A DNA stretch of 64,000 nt, from positions 62,001 to 126,000 of the forward strand of contig NZ_VTKZ01000001.1 in the NCBI RefSeq assembly GCF_020514115.1, written 5' to 3'. Below the pieces are notes generated by a model. That model had not been told where the DNA came from and made no database searches. It saw nothing but the letters and a program-made list of their open reading frames with translations. Below are positions 17,486 through 25,995 of this stretch, in pieces. This DNA is from Synechococcus sp. MU1642 (GTDB lineage: Bacteria > Cyanobacteriota > Cyanobacteriia > PCC-6307 > Cyanobiaceae). Numbering within the stretch: the first letter of the stretch is position 1; the number at the start of each line of letters is the position of its first letter. Position numbers and translations under genes: made by a program.

Positions 17486-18637
17486 CTAGGGCTTGGTCTG
17501 ACCCTCCGTCAAGACAGCTTGACCCCATTCGACACCTTGTCCTTGCCAGATCGGCACTGTGAAGGTGAAGCAGGCACCCTCGCCAGGGTCCGAAACCACC
17601 CAGATCTTGCCGCCGTGCACTTCGACGATGCGGCGACAGACCGACAGCCCCACGCCGTAGCCGGTGGTTTGGTCGGAGGTTTGCGGCAGCCGCACCCGAT
17701 CCAGAAAAATTCGCTGCTGTTCCGTCTCCGGAATGCCGGGGCCACTGTCACAAACGCTCACCTCCACTCGTTGGCTGGTGCGGTGCAGCATCGTGAGCGA
17801 AATGTGCCCGCCATCGTTGGTGTATTTCAGGGCGTTTTCCAGAAGATTCAGCATTACCTGACGCATTCGCCGTTGATCGGCAAAGACCTTGGGCAGGTCA
17901 GCCGGAATATCGGTTTTGATCTCAACGTTGCGGCCCAGCCATAATTTTTCAAGCTCGAGAATCACTTCGGCTGAAACGCTGGCCAGGTCAAGCCGCTGTG
18001 GGTTGAACAGGGTTTCCCATCGGGTGGTGCCGACTTCCAGCAAATCTTTTGACAGCGCCTCCATCTCTTGAAGGCGACGGGTGATCACATCCTGAAAGCG
18101 ATCCATGTCGATCTGGCCCAGCTTCTGACTTTGCAGGGCCAACGCCGCTGCCGTGAGTGGTGTGCGCAGTTCATGGGCCACCATGCGCAACAGTCGCTCC
18201 TGAGCGCTGACGCGATCGATCAGCGTCTCATTCTCCTGGCGCAGCACCAGCAGCTGATCCTCCAGCTGGAGTTCTTTTTGGGTTCGACTGCCATCGAGTT
18301 CGGTCGGCCTGAGGCTAAGGCCAAGGCCGCTCACCACGCCATCCTGTTTCCAGCGGGGCACCCATCCTTTGAGTTGCTGAAGGATGTTGCTTCCGGCGAA
18401 AACCTGCTTGGGGTTCGGAGAGAGTTTGATCAGTGCTGGCGTCACCACGAGGCGATGCAGTTCAAGCAGTTCGGGTTGTTGTGCGGGATCGGCAACCTGC
18501 AGGGTGACTTCGAAGCCCAAGTCCTCCCTTTCCAGGAACTGCACCAAGGAACGGAGGTCCTGACCCGACAGTTGATGTCGAGCAGCCACCAGCAATAGCT
18601 TCAGCGTTTGCCGTGTCTTGGGAGCGTCCTTGACCAC
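17486..18637 (-). CDS. sasA: SasA, KaiC-interacting circadian histidine kinase
   Basis: The output kinase of the cyanobacterial clock. The N-terminal KaiB-like thioredoxin fold (about residues 10-100, LKLLLVAAR and [10 protein letters not shown]) binds KaiC. The HisKA motif [14 protein letters not shown] carries the phosphorylated His at about 165. The HATPase domain follows with NLLENALKY (N box), DSGPGIP (G1) and GYGVGLSVC (G2). The frame is open to 18721, but the upstream part is not protein-like. The GTG at 18637 before VKDAPKTRQ gives 383 aa, matching the family. Its partner RpaA is not in the window. Confidence 0.95.
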   Translation of the reverse strand: MVKDAPKTRQTLKLLLVAARHQLSGQDLRSLVQFLEREDLGFEVTLQVADPAQQPELLELHRLVVTPALIKLSPNPKQVFAGSNILQQLKGWVPRWKQDGVVSGLGLSLRPTELDGSRTQKELQLEDQLLVLRQENETLIDRVSAQERLLRMVAHELRTPLTAAALALQSQKLGQIDMDRFQDVITRRLQEMEALSKDLLEVGTTRWETLFNPQRLDLASVSAEVILELEKLWLGRNVEIKTDIPADLPKVFADQRRMRQVMLNLLENALKYTNDGGHISLTMLHRTSQRVEVSVCDSGPGIPETEQQRIFLDRVRLPQTSDQTTGYGVGLSVCRRIVEVHGGKIWVVSDPGEGACFTFTVPIWQGQGVEWGQAVLTEGQTKP

Positions 18638-18745
18638 GCGGACTGCAAGACAGCAAAAACCGATTCTTACCTTATGGGTTTTTGACTGCACCGCCAGCAG
18701 CGCTAAGACGAACAGGAACACTCCGTTGCGTCATTGACGCGGTCC

Positions 18746-19333
18746 ATGTCGCTTTTTTCCGCGCAAAACCGTGCTCCTCTGACCGTCCCCGGCGGAGTGG
18801 CTGACCAGCCTTCGATTCAGGTTGATAGCAACCTGCGCCGCTGGTTCAGCCGCAATCTGGGGTTATGGCGTTCCAGGCGGCAATACACCTTCAGTGACGA
18901 CCAAGTTCTCCACTTGGACATGAACCTGAAGATGGAGGCCTTCGCGCACCCCGAGGTGGGTGAGAGCCGCTATCGCTTCAGCTGGTGGTCTGAACAAGAA
19001 GACCAGCATTGCGACGAATTTTTTGCCCGCAAGCCCTGGTTTGAGCGCAGTGGCGTGATGGAAGCCACATTGTGGGGTCATCAACTCCAGAGAAGTCGCG
19101 GTTACCTAACGGGAGACCCGGTGCGCACCCGGCTGCGTCAAGTGGATGAGCACGAAACCATCCTCGAATCCCACTATCAGCAGTGGGACATCCTTGAGCA
19201 CATTCGCCTTGTTGATCAGGACCGCTACCGCTACCGCGCCATCTACAGCTGGGAAAACGGTGATCTCTCGATCGTTGAGCACCATCATGAGATTCGAATG
19301 TCCGATCCCCTGCCGCTGATCGAGGACGACTGA
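18746..19333 (+). CDS. CpeS/CpcS-like lipocalin-fold protein (tentative)
   Basis: A 195-aa soluble protein with the alternating beta-strand pattern of the CpeS/CpcS lipocalin family, whose characterised members attach bilins to phycobiliproteins. Supporting points are the opening FSRNLGLWRSRRQYTF (family: FF...G.W.S.R..), the central YRFSWWSE strand and the closing SIVEHHHEIRM, which is close to the family's final strand. I could not see the conserved chromophore-binding Arg/Trp set with certainty, so a lyase role is tentative. The ATG at 18746 is used; a TTG 12 bases upstream is in frame. It is divergent from sasA across about 108 bases. Confidence 0.55.
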   Translation: MSLFSAQNRAPLTVPGGVADQPSIQVDSNLRRWFSRNLGLWRSRRQYTFSDDQVLHLDMNLKMEAFAHPEVGESRYRFSWWSEQEDQHCDEFFARKPWFERSGVMEATLWGHQLQRSRGYLTGDPVRTRLRQVDEHETILESHYQQWDILEHIRLVDQDRYRYRAIYSWENGDLSIVEHHHEIRMSDPLPLIEDD

Positions 19334-19438
19334 ACGACGCCGTTGTGCTGATGGCCCAGTTCAACAACCGCGCCTAAGCCTCGGCCTGCTTTGGCATGGG
19401 CGGTAGGTTGCAAAAATTGACGCTGTCAGGGACCAAAG

Positions 19439-19849
19439 GTGATTCGTCGTTCATTTGCTGCAGCAGCTCTTTTGCTGGCAGCCCCCTTGCTATCACCCGC
19501 AACGGCTCTGGCTCAGGCCTCCAAGGACAAGCCCTCTCCCGCTACAGCCATAGAGGTCAACACCTACGGAGTGATGTCTATAGCCACCTTTTGTGAGGCA
19601 AGGGCTCAAAAGATTGATTTCATCAAGTCTTTGGCCGTGGCTCTCGCTGGTCAGTTGCATGTTATTTACGGCAAGCACGGTGGTTTGCTTCCCGGCAGCA
19701 AAGAGCCCTTGCCGGAGAAGCAGTTTCTCAACAACGCAGGATTCATGATTGTTGGAGGAGCGCTAAAATTCTGCCCTAAATCAGTCCCCGCAGCAGAAAA
19801 AGCTCGTTTTGAAAAAGCTGCTGCCTCGTTGAAGCCCGGCAAAAAATAA
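19439..19849 (+). CDS. Exported hypothetical protein, 136 aa
   Basis: A GTG-started protein with a clear signal peptide (RRSFAAAALLLAAPLLSPATALA). The mature domain of about 110 residues contains two Cys (SIATFCEAR and LKFCPKS) that could form a disulfide, a conserved-looking NTYGVMSIATFCEA motif and a basic tail. Similar short periplasmic proteins are common in marine picocyanobacteria, but I know no function. About 180 bases follow before pepN; a T-rich run at about 19901 preceded by a weak hairpin might be a terminator. Confidence 0.72.
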   Translation: MIRRSFAAAALLLAAPLLSPATALAQASKDKPSPATAIEVNTYGVMSIATFCEARAQKIDFIKSLAVALAGQLHVIYGKHGGLLPGSKEPLPEKQFLNNAGFMIVGGALKFCPKSVPAAEKARFEKAAASLKPGKK

Positions 19850-20031
19850 TTCTTCTTCAGTCTTCAGTACTTGCAACGTTTGGCCGATTGAGGTCAGGCA
19901 TTTTTTTTGTTTATATGTTCTGTAGTCTTCTTGTGTTTGAAGGCTGGCCTCCTGGCTGAAGGTTTTCGCTTGAAACGTCTCGGTTTTGGGGCTCGTCCGT
20001 CAGGATTATTTCCTGCTCGCGTCGTTAGGCC

Positions 20032-22635
20032 ATGACTGCTGCTGCTTCGATTCGTCTGGTGGATTACACCCCATGGGCGTTTGCGCTCCCCGCCATCACC
20101 CTGGACGTGAACATCCAAAGCGACCATGTCGTTGTGACATCCAGGCTCAGCCTTGAGCCGCGCCGGTCCGGAGAGCCCCTTGTGCTGTTCGGTGTCGATC
20201 TGGCCATCGAATCCCTGGCGATCGATCAGACGCCTTTGCAGCCTGAGGATTACAGCTTCACCGACGGACGTCTCACCATTCCCGACGTGCCGGGCCAGCC
20301 GTTTGTTCTGGAGACCTGTTGCCGTCTGGACCCCTACTCCAACAGTTCGCTCGAAGGCTTGTATGCCAGTGGTGGTCTGCTGAGCACCCAGTGCGAGGCC
20401 GAGGGATTCCGGCGCATCAGCCTTCACCCCGATCGTCCGGATGTGCTGAGCCGATGGCAAGTGCGGATTGAGGCCATTCGCAGCAGCTGCCCTGTGCTGC
20501 TGAGCAATGGCAATGCGGTTAAGGAGGAATCCTTAGGTGCTGATCGTCATGCAGTCACTTGGGATGACCCCTTCCCCAAGCCTTCCTATTTGTTTGCCCT
20601 GGTGGCCGGAGACCTCAGAGAGATTCGTGATCAGTACACAACGGCATCCGGCCGGCAGGTCGCCTTGCGATTGCATGTGGAGGAGGGGGATGAACCCTTC
20701 ACAGCCCACGCCATGGCCTCGTTAAAGCGATCCATGCAGTGGGATGAATCGGTCTACAACCTTGAATACGACCTTGATGAATACAACATCGTTGCCGTCC
20801 GTCACTTCAACATGGGCGCGATGGAGAACAAGAGTCTGAATATTTTCAACTCAAAGCTTGTTCTAGCTGATGCGGAAACAGCCACCGATGCTGAACTTGA
20901 ACGCATAGAAAGTGTGATCGCCCATGAATACTTTCACAACTGGAGCGGAAATCGCATCACCTGCCGGGATTGGTTCCAGCTTTCGCTCAAAGAAGGCTTG
21001 ACGGTGTTCCGTGATCAATGCTTCACCGCAGATTTACATTCGGAAGCGGTCAAGCGCATTGAGGATGTTGCGATGTTGCGCAACACCCAATTTCGTGAGG
21101 ATGCTGGCCCCACGGCGCACCCGGTGAAGCCAGCGGAATACCAGGCGATCGATAACTTCTACACGACAACCATTTATGAAAAAGGTGCGGAGTTGATCCG
21201 CATGCTGCGCACCCTGCTTGGACCCGATCGGTTCATGAAGGGAATGGAGGTTTATGTGCAACGTTTCGATGGCACGGCTGCCACGACTGAAGACTTTGTT
21301 CAGGCGATCGCTGATGGCGCCACCAGCCAGGGCGAGCCCCTTGGCTTTGATCTGGAACGTTTCAAGCGCTGGTACCACCAGGCAGGGACTCCGGAAATCA
21401 GCATTGATCGGCACTGGAACCCCGAATTGGGTCAGCTGACGGTCGACTTGCACCAGGCGACGCCTCCGACGCCTGGGCAAGCGGACAAACAGCCCCTGGT
21501 GCTACCGGTTGCCCTGGCCCTGGTGGGTGAGCAAGGCCGTGTTGGTGAGGAGCAGTTATTGGTGATGGAGGCAGAGCGCGCCAGCATCACCCTGCAGGGC
21601 CAGCCCGGCGACACCCCCCCTGCCCTTTCGGTGCTGCGTCGCTTCTCGGCGCCGGTCCACGTGCGTCTGGAGCAGCCGCTGGAGGAGTGCCTGCAGCTGT
21701 TGGCTTCCGACGATGACTCTTTCTGTCGCTGGGATGCGGCCCAGCGCCTTGCACGCCAGGTGTTGCTGGCGCGAGCTGAAAACCAGCCGAAGCCTGCCGT
21801 CGAGGCGGCACTGATTCAGGCCCTTGATCAGCGGATCTGCGCCTACGACGGTGGTGATGGCATGGACCTGGCGGCGCTGCTGGCGCTGCCGGGAATGGCG
21901 GAACTGGAGGCATTGCAATCCCCGGTAGATCCGTTGGCACTCGATCAAGCCTTCCGGTCGTGGACTCAGGAGATGGGCGTTCAATTGCAGTCGTCCCTGC
22001 GCCGACTCCTGGAGCTGGCCCGAGGTGACTGGACCTTGGCTTGGCCGGCTGGCCAGGGCGGTCGTGCCCTGACGGCCTTGGCCTGGCGCTCGCTTGCCGC
22101 GGCGGGAGATGCCACGGTTCAAGCGCAAGCGTTGGCGGCGGTTTCCGGACCCTCGATGACCCTTGCTCGGGGAGCCCTGCGGGCCTTGCTGCCGCAGGAG
22201 AGCGCTAAGCGTGAGCAGGCGATGGCGCTGTTCTACGAGCGTTGGCAAGACAAGCCCGTGATCCTTGACGCCTGGTTTGCGATGGAGGCATCAGCCCCCA
22301 GGTCCAATGCGTTGGAGCGGGTCCAACAACTTTTGGAGCACCCTCGCTTCGATCCCCTTGCGCCCAATTCCCTTCGCGCTGTTCTCGGTGGATTCACCGC
22401 CAATCTGCAGGCATTTCATGCCGCCGATGGCAGTGGTTACCGGTTCATGGCGGAGCAAATCGCAGCGGTCGATTCCCGCAATCCAATCACCGCATCACGG
22501 ATGGCCAAAGTGTTCAGCCGCTATTGCAGTTACGGCACCGAGCGTCAAACGGTCATGCGTCAGGCCATTGACCAACTGGCCGCCAAGCCCTTGTCGGCGA
22601 ACACGGCCGAGGTGGTGCAGCTGCTCACGACGTGA
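20032..22635 (+). CDS. pepN: Aminopeptidase N (M1 family)
   Basis: A zinc aminopeptidase that removes N-terminal residues from peptides. The exopeptidase motif GAMENKS is at residues 262-268. The zinc motif HEYFHNW is at 298-304 with the third ligand Glu at about 321 (LSLKEGLTVFRDQ). The M1 C-terminal helical domain runs to residue 867, the normal length for the E. coli-type enzyme. No signal peptide is visible, so it is cytosolic. Its last 11 bases overlap the convergent zinc-ribbon gene. Confidence 0.96.
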   Translation: MTAAASIRLVDYTPWAFALPAITLDVNIQSDHVVVTSRLSLEPRRSGEPLVLFGVDLAIESLAIDQTPLQPEDYSFTDGRLTIPDVPGQPFVLETCCRLDPYSNSSLEGLYASGGLLSTQCEAEGFRRISLHPDRPDVLSRWQVRIEAIRSSCPVLLSNGNAVKEESLGADRHAVTWDDPFPKPSYLFALVAGDLREIRDQYTTASGRQVALRLHVEEGDEPFTAHAMASLKRSMQWDESVYNLEYDLDEYNIVAVRHFNMGAMENKSLNIFNSKLVLADAETATDAELERIESVIAHEYFHNWSGNRITCRDWFQLSLKEGLTVFRDQCFTADLHSEAVKRIEDVAMLRNTQFREDAGPTAHPVKPAEYQAIDNFYTTTIYEKGAELIRMLRTLLGPDRFMKGMEVYVQRFDGTAATTEDFVQAIADGATSQGEPLGFDLERFKRWYHQAGTPEISIDRHWNPELGQLTVDLHQATPPTPGQADKQPLVLPVALALVGEQGRVGEEQLLVMEAERASITLQGQPGDTPPALSVLRRFSAPVHVRLEQPLEECLQLLASDDDSFCRWDAAQRLARQVLLARAENQPKPAVEAALIQALDQRICAYDGGDGMDLAALLALPGMAELEALQSPVDPLALDQAFRSWTQEMGVQLQSSLRRLLELARGDWTLAWPAGQGGRALTALAWRSLAAAGDATVQAQALAAVSGPSMTLARGALRALLPQESAKREQAMALFYERWQDKPVILDAWFAMEASAPRSNALERVQQLLEHPRFDPLAPNSLRAVLGGFTANLQAFHAADGSGYRFMAEQIAAVDSRNPITASRMAKVFSRYCSYGTERQTVMRQAIDQLAAKPLSANTAEVVQLLTT

Positions 22636-22834
22636 CCACCACCAGCACGATCACCGCGATCAGAAGGATCACCAGCCAACGTTTTGCGTTGCTGCGCCGG
22701 CTGCTGCGCGTTGTGGACCGCCCAGCTCGGCTTCCAGCTGCAAGGCCGCAGTTTTGACAGATCAGCCGACCGGCCATGGATCGGTCGGCACGAAACCGGC
22801 GGCTTCCGCAGTTCTGGCAGACGGTGACGGCCAA
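22625..22834 (-). CDS. Zinc-ribbon protein with C-terminal membrane anchor, 69 aa
   Basis: Two CxxC pairs (CQNCG near residue 6 and again near 26) form a zinc ribbon. A basic Ser/Arg-rich linker and a strongly hydrophobic C-terminal helix (LVILLIAVIVLVVV) follow, giving a tail-anchored layout with the ribbon in the cytosol. No specific family is recognised. It overlaps the end of pepN in the convergent direction by 11 bases. Confidence 0.7.
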   Translation of the reverse strand: MAVTVCQNCGSRRFRADRSMAGRLICQNCGLAAGSRAGRSTTRSSRRSNAKRWLVILLIAVIVLVVVTS

Positions 22835-22971
22835 GGTCCCTCGATCATCGTTTCACCAGCTTGCCTGGAGTTTGTCAGCCAGCCAGCCAGTCACTTCGCC
22901 AGCCGTCGCAGCCGGCCTTGGAGTGTTGGCGTTTGGGAATCCGGTAGCTCTCGTTCTGTTAGGCCAAAGCA

Positions 22972-23145
22972 TCACTGGCCGCAATAACTGCTTTGCTGAT
23001 CACTACTTTCAGGGTTGATTGCCATGGCGTTGCCCAGGCGATTAAGCACCCGATCGATTCGTCGACGCTGATTAGATTCGGCGAGCCCCGCAGCCGGTAT
23101 CCCAAACAGGACCAGGCTCCAACACGCAGCACACCAGCCTTTCAT
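22972..23145 (-). CDS. Small exported protein, 57 aa, possibly a gene remnant
   Basis: An ATG-started frame gives a signal peptide (MKGWCAACWSLVLFGIPAAGLA) followed by a basic helix (NQRRRIDRVLNRLGNAM) and a short polar tail ending in YCGQ before TGA. The signal peptide and amphipathic helix look like real coding sequence. The frame stays protein-like for some 25 codons after the TGA, so the stop may be a truncation. It lies in a patch with other damaged small exported genes. Confidence 0.45.
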   Translation of the reverse strand: MKGWCAACWSLVLFGIPAAGLAESNQRRRIDRVLNRLGNAMAINPESSDQQSSYCGQ

Positions 23146-23153
23146 CGATCAGC

Positions 23154-23340
23154 TCAGCGGCTGTAGGTGATGGTGCGGCGATAGCGGCTGCTGGCTGGCT
23201 CCCACATCAATGCTTTTGCAGGTTGTGTCGGTGATCGTTGCCCCTTTCGGGATCACCCGTATCGCCTCATCGGTGGCGAACTGCTCGGACGGCCTTTGGG
23301 CTGTGGCCTGCTTGTCGCCCGCAAGAGCCAGGGGATCCAA
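23154..23340 (-). pseudogene. Frameshifted small exported protein remnant
   Basis: The frame from 23340 encodes an end-of-signal-peptide-like LALAGDKQ, then EAIRVIPKGATITDTTCKSIDVGAS, and then loses protein character. Shifting frame near 23188-23196, at a CAGCCAGCAGC repeat, restores a strand ending SSRYRRTITYSR and a TGA at 23154. This is the expected end of such a small beta-rich secreted protein. The hydrophobic start of the signal peptide is missing; an in-frame TGA lies upstream. I read it as a decayed gene. Confidence 0.5.
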
Positions 23341-23449
23341 GTCAGTTGCTAGCCACCTACAGAGCCGCTTTTCGCATCGTTAGAGCCCGATTAGGTTGTT
23401 CTTCCTTTCGGTCTTGACAGAACGCCTCAAGGTGACAGCCGTGCTGTGT

Positions 23450-23686
23450 TCAGCAGCCGCGTCGGCACCAGCGCAGGCGTTGCGGCTTCGGTTCAGGATC
23501 GGCTTCTTCTGCTCCACTCGATCCAGGGATTGGAGGTGGCGGCAACAACGCTGCGGGCTGAACGGGAAGACGTCGCGACCCCCATGCGGCATCAAAGGGA
23601 ACCACCACGAGGGGTATCGGTTCCGCACTCTTTGCCGGCCATGCCAAAGCGCTGGACGCGATCAGGGCTGTGATCAGAAGTCTCAT
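23450..23686 (-). CDS. Possible exported protein or remnant, 78 aa
   Basis: An ATG-started frame begins with a convincing signal peptide (MRLLITALIASSALAWPAKSA) followed by EPIPLVVVPFDAAW. After that it becomes Pro/Arg-rich and ends in Cys-rich residues with no obvious fold. The alternate frame 23380-23628 overlaps it. The good start and poor tail suggest a signal-peptide gene whose body has been frameshifted. I cannot name the family. Confidence 0.35.
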   Translation of the reverse strand: MRLLITALIASSALAWPAKSAEPIPLVVVPFDAAWGSRRLPVQPAALLPPPPIPGSSGAEEADPEPKPQRLRWCRRGC

Positions 23687-23690
23687 CCCG

Positions 23691-24194
23691 CCATTTTTGC
23701 CGATCCTGCGGCGTCATGCCGTCACGTCGGCTGCGTTGTCAGGGCTGCGTCGTAACGGCTCAGTCCAAGTTTGTTCAGGCTTTGGAGTAGGAGACGCCGC
23801 GGTAGGTCAGAGCAACGCAATTGCGAACGGATTTGATTGGCTCAGCGCGATAGCTTTTCCCCATGTATTTCAGTTGGATTGTTGGCCTCGTAGATACTGC
23901 TTCTGTCTTTGCGTATTTGTTCCCCAAGAAAGTGAGTTCCATGTTGGGAATAGGATTGGATTAAAACTCTTTGTGTTCTACGTCGTCGTAAAAAAGCTGC
24001 AAGGTTCCGCCCGATACTTTGTTCTATAGCGATTGTTAAGGCTGCGTCGGCTTGGTACGGGTTCTGCTCTTAACCGCTGCCCTGGCTGGGGAAAGGAGGC
24101 GATGCGAGTTGTGGGATTTTGCGTTGGTTGTTGTGTAGTGGTTGAAATATTTGTTGGTTTTACTCGTGCTGTTGAAATTGTTTGATTGATTCTC
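23691..24194. other. Gene-poor AT-richer spacer
   Basis: About 500 bases without a convincing gene on either strand. The only candidate is a 33-codon plus-strand frame at 23863-23964 (start MYFSWIVGL, moderately hydrophobic) with no clear ribosome-binding site. The stretch has lower GC than its surroundings, several T- and A-runs, and no recognisable tRNA or terminator. It may be decayed coding sequence continuous with the remnants at 22.9-23.7 kb. Confidence 0.5.
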
Positions 24195-24593
24195 TCAGTC
24201 TTGAGGCTTGGAGCGTTCCTCTGTGTGCGCTTTGCTGCAGCGTTGGCATGCAGTAATCCTGTCTTTGTGGTGTTCCGGCAGCGTCAGCCGGAATGGATCC
24301 ACGTCAAATTCGTAGCCACAGGCGCAGCGGGCATGGAACTTCAGCTTTTTCGCTTTTTTGAGTCGCTTTAAAAGGGTGACGTTGCCAAAAACTTGGTCTG
24401 GCTTGAATCGTTCCAGCTTGGTGCGTTGTTCGGGGGCATGCTTGACCCGCGCCTTGTGCAGGGCGTTGCGCACGGAGTTTTCACTGCCTTTGCCCAGGAT
24501 CTTGGGGATCTGCAGGATCGATCGCCCTTCCTGCAGATACAGACGCTTGATCTCCTCGATCTCAGCACTTGTGAAGCCAGATTTCTTGCCCAC
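24195..24593 (-). CDS. Helix-turn-helix and zinc-ribbon protein, 132 aa
   Basis: The N-terminal 60 residues resemble a homeodomain-like or resolvase-type helix-turn-helix (FTSAEIEEIKRLYLQEGRS, then ILQIPKILGKGSENSVRNAL). The middle is basic (KLERFKPD, LLKRLKKAKKLKF). The C-terminal part has a treble/zinc-ribbon pattern, CACGYE and CQRCS, spaced by about 26 residues. This suggests a small DNA-binding protein. No transposase catalytic domain is present and no known regulator family is recognised. Confidence 0.65.
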   Translation of the reverse strand: MGKKSGFTSAEIEEIKRLYLQEGRSILQIPKILGKGSENSVRNALHKARVKHAPEQRTKLERFKPDQVFGNVTLLKRLKKAKKLKFHARCACGYEFDVDPFRLTLPEHHKDRITACQRCSKAHTEERSKPQD

Positions 24594-24677
24594 CTGCTTC
24601 CTGCCTTTGATTTGAGTCTCTCAGCCGGTGCGCAAGCGCCATCCACGTTCTCGGAGGCGAAATGTCAACCTGTCAGG

Positions 24678-25409
24678 ATGATCCCACTAGACCCTCTGCT
24701 GCAACGGCTGGCCGGAGTCGCCGGCATGGAGAGCGGCTGCAAGCGCCTTGTTGTTGTGCTGGGTCAGCTGGGCGATTTCGACTCGATCGAATACGCCCAG
24801 GCGCTGGTGCCAAGGCTTCCCCAGTTAGCGGCGGTTGGGGTCAAGGTTCAACTGTTCGGCATCGGCAACGCCGCCAGCGCCGAGCAGTTTGCTGCTTTCA
24901 CCGGATTTCCGCTGCTACAGCTGATCGCTGATCCATCACCGCTGTTGCATGAGTCCCTGGGGTTGGAGGCCGGCTTGAAGCTGCCCGGTGGGCCCTGGCC
25001 TGGCTTTTTACTGATGTGTGCGGGCGTAGGTTCACCCGGCACCCTGCGCGAGGTGTTGCGCGGCTACACCGGGGATCGCTCGGCTGTCCAGATCTTCGAC
25101 GACGACGAGTGGGTTGAGGCGTTTCCTCTGCCGCGCTTCCGGGGTGCTCTGTTCCGTCGTGCTGGTGGCGCAGGTTTCCAGCGACCGTTTGAGCTCGCCA
25201 CCAAGCGTCTGCGCAACATGAACGAAGTGCTTCGCAACTGGCGCACCTATGTGCCCTGCGACGACTACATCACTCAGCGCGGTGCCACCGTTCTCCTCGA
25301 TGAGGATGACAGCGTGATCTACTGCCACCGCGATCAAAGCCTGCTCGGCTACTCCGCCACCATGGAATGCCCCTTGGCATTTCTGGACGCGGTTTTGTCT
25401 CAGGGCTGA
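24678..25409 (+). CDS. AhpC/TSA-like peroxiredoxin-fold protein (PRXL2 type)
   Basis: A 243-aa protein with a thioredoxin-like fold of the AhpC/TSA-2 (peroxiredoxin-like 2) type. It has a KRLVVVLGQLGDFDSIEYAQAL opening, an LFGIGNAASAEQFA segment and a GAGFQRPFELATKRLRNMNEVLRNW block typical of the cyanobacterial family. The catalytic CxxC or peroxidatic Cys of true peroxiredoxins is not obvious at the usual place, so redox activity is uncertain. The ATG at 24678 is preferred; the frame is open further upstream but antisense to the HTH gene. The 3' end overlaps the convergent rhomboid gene by 10 bases. Confidence 0.7.
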   Translation: MIPLDPLLQRLAGVAGMESGCKRLVVVLGQLGDFDSIEYAQALVPRLPQLAAVGVKVQLFGIGNAASAEQFAAFTGFPLLQLIADPSPLLHESLGLEAGLKLPGGPWPGFLLMCAGVGSPGTLREVLRGYTGDRSAVQIFDDDEWVEAFPLPRFRGALFRRAGGAGFQRPFELATKRLRNMNEVLRNWRTYVPCDDYITQRGATVLLDEDDSVIYCHRDQSLLGYSATMECPLAFLDAVLSQG

Positions 25410-25951
25410 CCGCCATCGGCGGAATGCTCGCGATACACCGCCAGGGCTGCCACCAAGCCGCCGATGAAGCCTGCGCTGTGGCCGATCCAGCTGACACCGG
25501 CGGGTGAAACGCCGGGGATCAAGGCGATCAGGGCTGAGCCGTAGAGCCAGAACGCCACCAGGCCCAGGACCAAGGACAAAATGCGACGTTCCAGCCAGCC
25601 GATCAGCAGCAGGTAGCCCAGCAGTCCGTAAACCACGCCCGAGAGTCCATGGCTGCGGGCTGGCCAGAACAGGGCGACGGGAATGTTGATCAGCAGCACC
25701 GACAGCCAGACGCTCAGGTAATCGCGCATCCCTAGGCTGAGCACCAGCCAGCTCAGGGGCAGAAACGCCAGGCTGTTGGAGATCAGATGCCCAAAGCCGG
25801 CATGGCTGAACGGCGCTGTGATGACCCCCCACCACGGTTGATCCAGGCCCATCGGCAGGTTCAACTGCCCCGCAAAGATCAGTTTGTCTATCAACTCCTG
25901 CCCCCAGGCCAACGCCAGGATCAGCAGGGGAAGCAGCAGTCGAGCGCGCAT
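25400..25951 (-). CDS. Rhomboid-family intramembrane serine protease
   Basis: A 183-aa protein with about six membrane helices. The catalytic Ser is in GLSG (Ser104) and the catalytic His in WIGHSAGFIGG (His158). HLISN, the family motif in the second helix, is at 55-59. These match the rhomboid dyad and core length. Rhomboids cleave membrane-protein substrates within the bilayer; the substrate here is unknown. It is divergent from the CrtISO-like gene and convergent with the PRXL2 gene. Confidence 0.9.
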   Translation of the reverse strand: MRARLLLPLLILALAWGQELIDKLIFAGQLNLPMGLDQPWWGVITAPFSHAGFGHLISNSLAFLPLSWLVLSLGMRDYLSVWLSVLLINIPVALFWPARSHGLSGVVYGLLGYLLLIGWLERRILSLVLGLVAFWLYGSALIALIPGVSPAGVSWIGHSAGFIGGLVAALAVYREHSADGGQP

Positions 25952-25995
25952 CGTCTTGCGCCAATGATCACAATAATGACGCGAACGCTGGGCGG

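Noticed and set aside
23863-23964. 33-codon hydrophobic frame in the gene-poor spacer
   Set aside because: It has no ribosome-binding site and only moderate hydrophobicity; not strong enough to list as a gene.
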